Positions 59,177 through 64,000 of a DNA stretch of 64,000 nt are shown here, piece by piece (the first letter of the stretch is position 1; every line of letters starts with the position of its first letter). The stretch covers positions 372,001 to 436,000 of the forward strand of contig JAIWNF010000012.1 in NCBI GenBank assembly GCA_025093555.1, written 5' to 3'. This stretch comes from Circinella umbellata (lineage: Eukaryota; Mucoromycota; Mucoromycetes; Mucorales; Lichtheimiaceae). The position numbers and the translations under genes are program-made. Under the pieces are notes generated by a model. It made no database searches, was not told the DNA's origin, and worked only from the letters and a program-made list of their open reading frames with translations.

Positions 59177-59554
59177 AGTTTTTCTTTTTATTAATATTAA
59201 TAATAATAATAATTTGTGTATAAAAAATGAAGACAAGTTCCTCAATTCACCAATCCCCCATTCCTACTTTATTAACACATTTACATAACTACAAAAAAAA
59301 AGACAAAAATTAAACTCACTAAACAATACCGTACTAAACCCCCCCCCATCTTTTTCTTATTTCCCCCCTCTTCTCTGTTTCTGTCCCCACCCCAACCCTC
59401 CAAACCACTCAGACGCATTGACATAAATCAACTCCTAAATTTTTCGCTCTCATTTTCTCCCTTCCTTTTCTATCCTATTACGTAAAAATCAGAATGGCAT
59501 TTTGTAAATGATAGTCTACATTTGTAATAGATTCGATGAATTTTTTTTTGATTG
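59177..59554. other. intergenic, convergent gene ends
   Basis: 378 bases between PP2C (+) and TAD2 (-), with a C-rich stretch (59339-59400: C9, then CCCCCCTC and CCCCACCCC). No gene is seen. Confidence 0.6.
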
Positions 59555-60352
59555 TTATTTTTCGGGTATATCGGTTTTTAATATACGTGCAGCTTTCTTT
59601 TTAGGTGCTGGAGCTATATTTATATCTCATTGTTAATATATACATATATAAAGAAAACCAAAAACCAAAAATAAATTTTAACTTACCATGATCATTTTCT
59701 CGAACATAAAATTTTCGTAATAATAAGATAGCTTCATTACGAAAATAGCCACCTTGAGCTGGATAAGACTTTGATTCAGGTGTTTCTAAACGAGGACTAA
59801 AACATATAATAGATGTGTGTGTAAACAATATTGAAAATATAATCAACCATGGTAACAAATAATAACCAAGTAGCAATAATAATAACATACTCTGAATGAA
59901 TATTAAATACAGAACCGTTACCACCAAATTTATCGTTACCACAACCAAAATAAACCTGACGAATACCAATTTGACGTAAAGCTGAAGCACACATGACACA
60001 TGGTTCAACTGTTACATAAAGATCCGTATTTAAAAAAATGGATATATCGTTGTCTTTTAAAATATCATCAATGGCTTCTATTTCTGCATGTCGTGTGGCC
60101 TGTCAAAATTATATATATATGTATATATATCAGACAACTCTGAAGTTCAAATAGTGTTGCGTGTAGTATATGTCAAAAGAGATCTATTTTTTTTTTTACA
60201 TTGAATGTTTCATTAGGTCGATTACGCCCTCGTGCAATAATGGTTTCATTGTCTTTTACAAAAACACAGCCAACAGGTACTTCAAGATTATCATAAGCTT
60301 CTTGAGCAACATCAAGTGCTGCTTTCATAAATTGTTCATAGTATATAGACAT
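59555..60352 (-). CDS. TAD2: tRNA-specific adenosine deaminase, catalytic subunit (TAD2/ADAT2)
   Basis: Four exons: 60352-60200, 60099-59891, 59796-59687, 59613-59555; 176 residues. It converts A34 to inosine at the tRNA wobble position together with the TAD3 partner. The cytidine-deaminase fold shows its zinc site: TRHAEIEAID (His and the catalytic Glu) and VEPCVMCASAL (two Cys). Other conserved blocks: YEQFMKAALDVAQEAYDNLEVPVGCVFV, ARGRNRPNET, YFGCGNDKFGGNGSVFNIHSD, YPAQGGYFRNEAILLLRKFYVRENDH. A Lys-rich tail (APKKKAARILK) ends the protein. Length fits fungal Tad2. All introns are near 100 bp or less and split codons consistently. Confidence 0.95.
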
Positions 60353-60608
60353 TATTGTTGTTAGAAGAAACCGAAAAAAGAAATTGCATATTTTTGCATT
60401 ATAGAAAATTATGTATTAAACCCCCCTCTCCCAGCCACCGGTCTCAAAAATGCGAAAAATTGATACAAGTTTTGCTATTGTTGTTGTTGTTGTGGGATTC
60501 TTTTTTTAATAATAGCAGTTATATAATAGCAAGTAAAAATATAGAGAAAGAAAAAGAACAATACATAAATAATATATATATATATATATATATATAAAAG
60601 AAGAATAA
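60353..60608. other. intergenic between TAD2 start and next gene's 3' end
   Basis: 256 bases between two minus-strand genes, containing (TTG)n at 60477-60494 and a (TA)n microsatellite at 60574-60596. It must hold the TAD2 promoter. No gene is seen. Confidence 0.6.
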
Positions 60609-61703
60609 TTATGTCTTAGATGACTCAATTGTTGTTTTTTCATGAGGTTTTTGTAAAAAGTGTGATGATGATAATGATGGTGATAATGGAGATGGTACAG
60701 GAGGGGATATTGAGAATGGTGGTGATTCCTCAACAGTAACCTGATGCGGACAAAGTCGATCAGGATCAGAGTATTCTTTCTTTAGTGGTGTAGTAATGGT
60801 AGTACTATTTGTCCTAGTCGTGATACTACGGGCAGATTCAGGGGGTGGCAGGGGAGTTGACTCATTGCCTTCTCCATTAATGAGGTGCTTTTGACTATTT
60901 TGACTTTCCATTTCATTTTCTTTATTATTCCATGCAAATAACCATCCTGGTGAAAATACTATAGAAGGTTGTTGCTCCTTACTTTTCCTAATAGTATCGG
61001 ATCGTCCTTCTTGTTGGTTGTTGTATTCTTTCTCTGTTACTGTTGGTGCCGTATCACAAGGTGTTAATGGCGGTGGTTTACTCATTCTATAATGAAATGC
61101 ACGGTCATAATCACGTTTTTTTACAGGTTTACGCCATGTTCCTCCTCCATTAATTATATTATTATTATTTTCCACAATTCCTCTTGTACTACTTGTTATC
61201 GCTGCTGCATTTGTTGTCGGAGCTGTTATAGAAGATGACATGATACCTTGTTCAGCATCGTTTGCTGTTGTGATTGCTTCGTCTGCATTATCGTGGGATG
61301 CTTTTTTAGATTTGAATTGTAAATATGAGGTCCAGCCATTAATAGATTGTGTATTTGTTTGATCATTTATTCGTTTTCGTACACGAGCACAATGAAGAAT
61401 ACCACACGTTGCAAGTACAATAACAACTACCAAGACAGCGATCACAGGTCCAATAGTTGATGCCGGTACAGAGTTATTGTTAGACGATGATTCTGGAAGT
61501 GCGTTATTATCAGGCGAACCAGTATTTGCATTCGTCGGTGAACCAGTTATTGTTTGATATTTGCCTCCTCCTGTGTTATTGGGTGACGTAGTTGCAGTCG
61601 TTGCTGTATGGTGTCCACCTTCATCTTCATCAGGTTCATTCTCATCAGGTTCATTTTCATCGGGTTCGTTCTCGTCAGGTTCATATTGTGGGTAGGGGCT
61701 CAT
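60609..61703 (-). CDS. acidic single-pass membrane protein, function unknown
   Basis: A single open frame of 364 residues, intron-free as drawn. The N-terminus is MSPYPQYEPDENEPDENEPD: four DENEP repeats (the last diverged), then a Thr/Ser/Asn/Gly-rich stalk, one transmembrane helix at about residues 84-105 (IGPVIAVLVVVIVLATCGILHC) with a basic RVRKR flank, and a 255-residue tail rich in Ser, Thr, Asn and Pro with KPPPLTP, SIVFSPGWLFAWNN and SPPFSISPPVPSPLSPSLSS. The layout resembles the C-terminal part of fungal kelch-type or mucin-like membrane proteins, such as the gene at 49160-51827, but no propeller or signal peptide precedes it. Either the protein is a tail-like type III membrane protein or 5' exons upstream of 61703 were missed. 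Confidence 0.65.
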   Translation of the reverse strand: MSPYPQYEPDENEPDENEPDENEPDEDEGGHHTATTATTSPNNTGGGKYQTITGSPTNANTGSPDNNALPESSSNNNSVPASTIGPVIAVLVVVIVLATCGILHCARVRKRINDQTNTQSINGWTSYLQFKSKKASHDNADEAITTANDAEQGIMSSSITAPTTNAAAITSSTRGIVENNNNIINGGGTWRKPVKKRDYDRAFHYRMSKPPPLTPCDTAPTVTEKEYNNQQEGRSDTIRKSKEQQPSIVFSPGWLFAWNNKENEMESQNSQKHLINGEGNESTPLPPPESARSITTRTNSTTITTPLKKEYSDPDRLCPHQVTVEESPPFSISPPVPSPLSPSLSSSHFLQKPHEKTTIESSKT

Positions 61704-63588
61704 TGTATAAGAAATTAATGAAAAAAAAGGGGGGAGGGGTTGTTAGAGGTTGGAGGCGGGAAGAAAAAGAAAAGAAAAGGGAGGAAGAAGAAAAGGGTGA
61801 AAGAAATATTAGGTTTCTATAATATGTGCACACTAATCACCTTCTTCTCCACACGCATATGGAGTATAATTGTACAGTTACAGATATACTTTTCACCTCC
61901 CTTTCTTTTGTAAAAACCAAGACTGTGTATATGTTTATATTATTTTTTTTTCTAATGAAAAAAAGTAAGTAACCTTGATAGATTTGGCCACACTCATAAA
62001 ATTAAAAAAAAGATTCACCTCCTGAAATTTTATTTACGATGATGCATTTGTGCTACAAATATATAATGCGGCTTTTGCATAACATGTATATATAGCTGAT
62101 GTTTGATATTTTATTCTACTTTGTGGCGTTAGTTATAATGATAATGATGACATATATCGTTTCCAACAAGTTATGTCGCAACTGTAAAGAAAAAATCAAT
62201 ATTGCTTGGCAGCAATATTTGTGTCACATGCTTCAGAATTGATGTCACTCTGGTTAAAAATAATGTCCCGTTTTTTATATGTTTGTATAATAGAGCTGCT
62301 TAATAACAACAATTTTAAATATATAACACTTTCATATAGTTTTAATGACATGTATAATGTCGTTCGCTATCTTTCAATAGAGCATTGTTTTTTTCGAAGA
62401 ACATACAACGTACTCTGATTTATTATTTAGTTCTAATATGCTTTTTATTAAAGCTTTATATAACAGCCGTATTCATATCCAACATACGCAGTTAATTAAT
62501 AGAATGATAATCTATAGCACAAGAAAATTAGTTTGTCTGTTCAATCGCCTACTTTGTCTTGCCTTTTATATATTTTTTTATACGTACGTAATGTAATAAG
62601 CCTTGTTATTTTTGTAAATGGTTTACTTTATAAATGTAACCTGTTCTATAGTGATTATTTGATATACTCAATGTATTACATTCAGATATAAGCTATCGTT
62701 CTCTACTGATGTCTATTTGCTCTACACTAAATGTCTATTTTACTTTTTTCTTATTATATATATAGTACTTCTAACAGAATTTTTGGTATAAAAGCTACAT
62801 TGCGTTATAAAATTGGTCTTTGCTCCTTCTAAAACACTTTCTCTATCATCACCATGGAAATCATCAAGGATTCATTCTTGGATGAACATTCTATATGTGC
62901 CGAACTGAAAAATTTCTGAAATAGATATTTAATACTTATTAGAAGCCAAAGTGTAGAAAAAACACTCACCCGAAATGATCAGGAACGACTTTCATGCTCA
63001 GGCAATAAAATAAGCACAACGAACCCTGGAACTTCTTTTTTTTGAATGACTAAACGAAAACAGAGCTTAAACAATATTAAAATCAAGAAAAAAAAAGAAA
63101 CACAGCAAATAAATATAAAAGAGGTGTATACACGTGTCTTTGACCGTGTATTAGATCAAAAAGCACGATAAAGGAAAGAAGATGGGTTCAGTCTAAGAGA
63201 AAAACGACAGCAGCATGCTGATAGATTTGAAATATACCACTAACAGCTACTTAAGCGTAAAGATCGTCTTCAGAGAAACCATTCCTGAGCGTCTTATGCG
63301 ATGATATGCTGCGATATTTTGTTCCATCGTCTCTCATTTTTCTAGCAACACCCTTTGTTATATAGTGCTTTAACTCATGTCCTACTTCTGTAACGTACAC
63401 GTGTATAAGTGCAAACTGCCGAATACAAGAGTGAGCAAATTTAAACAAAGCGTATCTGATGATATTATCATCGATTAAGCCGCGTATGAATATGAGAATA
63501 AGGAGATTATGAACGAGTTGAAAGAAATTAGCAGGGTGAAGTAATTAATGCCATTCTCTATTTTGACAAAGAGAAAAGGGATTGTCAT
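61704..63588. other. gene-poor region
   Basis: At 62788-62876 there is a promoter-like block: TATAAAAGC at about 62789, a CT-rich leader with CACTTTCTCTATCATCACC and an ATG at 62854 in good context. It starts only a 21-codon frame (MEIIKDSFLDEHSICAELKN). The 65-codon minus-strand frame at 63251-63448 (GHELKHYITKGVARKMRDDG) is unrecognised. This could be the 5' end of a gene disabled by later change; no complete gene is supported. Confidence 0.35.
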
Positions 63589-63590
63589 TA

Positions 63591-63968
63591 GGGAATTGCT
63601 ACGGACACCCCACAAATAAAGAGTTGTCAAACAAGTTCTTAGACCATGTAAACTATCGTACCAGATTTATCAACACCAATAGCGCATAATTGACCGCTCA
63701 TATATATCATTGAAAGTATACTTTATTTCTTGGTTGTCTTGTCTTCATGTGGACTACAGCTCCCACTTGTGTACATAACGATAATATAGTGAGAAAAGAT
63801 AAAAATATTGAACGTATACATAAAAAATTTAACTGCTAATATAAGTTTCATAAAATTTTTCAAGTTATATAACGAAAATAAATCTATATATATATATAGT
63901 GTATAAATGGCTGGATACGACGTAATTATATCAGATTGTTAGAAGTTGGGGTGTCCGTAGCAAATCCC
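63591..63968. mobile_element. 378-bp MITE with Tc1/mariner-type ends
   Basis: Terminal inverted repeats of 22 bp read GGGAATTGCTACGGACACCCCA (left) and, on the other strand at the right end, the same with one mismatch (GGGATTTGC...). Both ends are flanked by TA (63589-63590 and 63969-63970). The interior is AT-rich and non-coding, so it depends on a transposase supplied elsewhere. It is different in end sequence from the Tc1/mariner-like element at 7490-15538. Confidence 0.85.
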
Positions 63969-64000
63969 TATTGTTTAATCTACTCAAATAATTTATTATA

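Noticed and set aside
58843..59245. Two minus-strand frames (98 and 89 codons) opposite the last PP2C exon
   Set aside because: They are antisense shadows of a coding exon whose + strand protein is clearly conserved.
1..64000. Search for a defence island, biosynthetic cluster or giant mobile element spanning the window
   Set aside because: The genes from 30 kb on are unrelated housekeeping genes with independent promoters, and the elements in the first 16 kb are individually explained; no system-like grouping is supported.

Overview
This is AT-rich eukaryotic nuclear DNA. Its protein genes are split by many short GT-AG introns (about 50-300 bp), T/A homopolymer runs are common, and the recognisable families (JSN1-like PUF protein, MET2, SER3, TAD2, Ptc-type PP2C, HSF-type factor) are fungal. 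The transposon remnants (TNP2-type transposase, Ginger-like integrase, Tc1/mariner-like transposase, a LINE tail of a type I associate with Mucorales) make an early-diverging fungus, most likely Mucoromycota, the best guess. That placement is inference; no rRNA or mitochondrial marker is present.

Layout. Bases 1-15.5 kb are a graveyard of nested mobile elements: a broken Ty3/gypsy integrase and 3' LTR; a decayed TNP2-type transposase lying between two ~130-bp inverted repeats; and a ~8-kb Tc1/mariner-like element with TA target duplication that has itself been invaded by a ~6-kb Ginger-like DNA transposon (gypsy-type HHCC/DDE integrase, ~275-bp inverted repeats). Bases 15.5-30 kb are a gene desert holding a tRNA-Cys(GCA), several tandem repeats (including a triplicated 211-bp unit) and an LTR-like block.

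Bases 30-52 kb are a compact gene block: HSF-type transcription factor (+), nucleotide-sugar transporter (-), ribose-phosphate pyrophosphokinase (-), peroxisomal SCP2 protein (-), homoserine O-acetyltransferase (-), phosphoglycerate dehydrogenase (+), RRM-PUF RNA-binding protein (-), ribosomal protein uL23 (+) and a kelch-type single-pass membrane protein (+). Bases 52-64 kb hold a small two-exon ORF, a LINE 3' relic, ribosomal protein eS12 (-), a PP2C phosphatase (+), TAD2 tRNA adenosine deaminase (-), an acidic single-pass membrane protein (-) and a complete 378-bp TA-flanked MITE at the right edge.

The genes are ordinary housekeeping and regulatory genes without operon logic. The only suggestive pairing is the divergent arrangement of homoserine O-acetyltransferase (methionine branch) and phosphoglycerate dehydrogenase (serine branch), whose products both feed sulfur-amino-acid synthesis. 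All spliced models were built by eye from GT/AG sites, reading-frame continuity and family conservation; the exon sums given close in frame.
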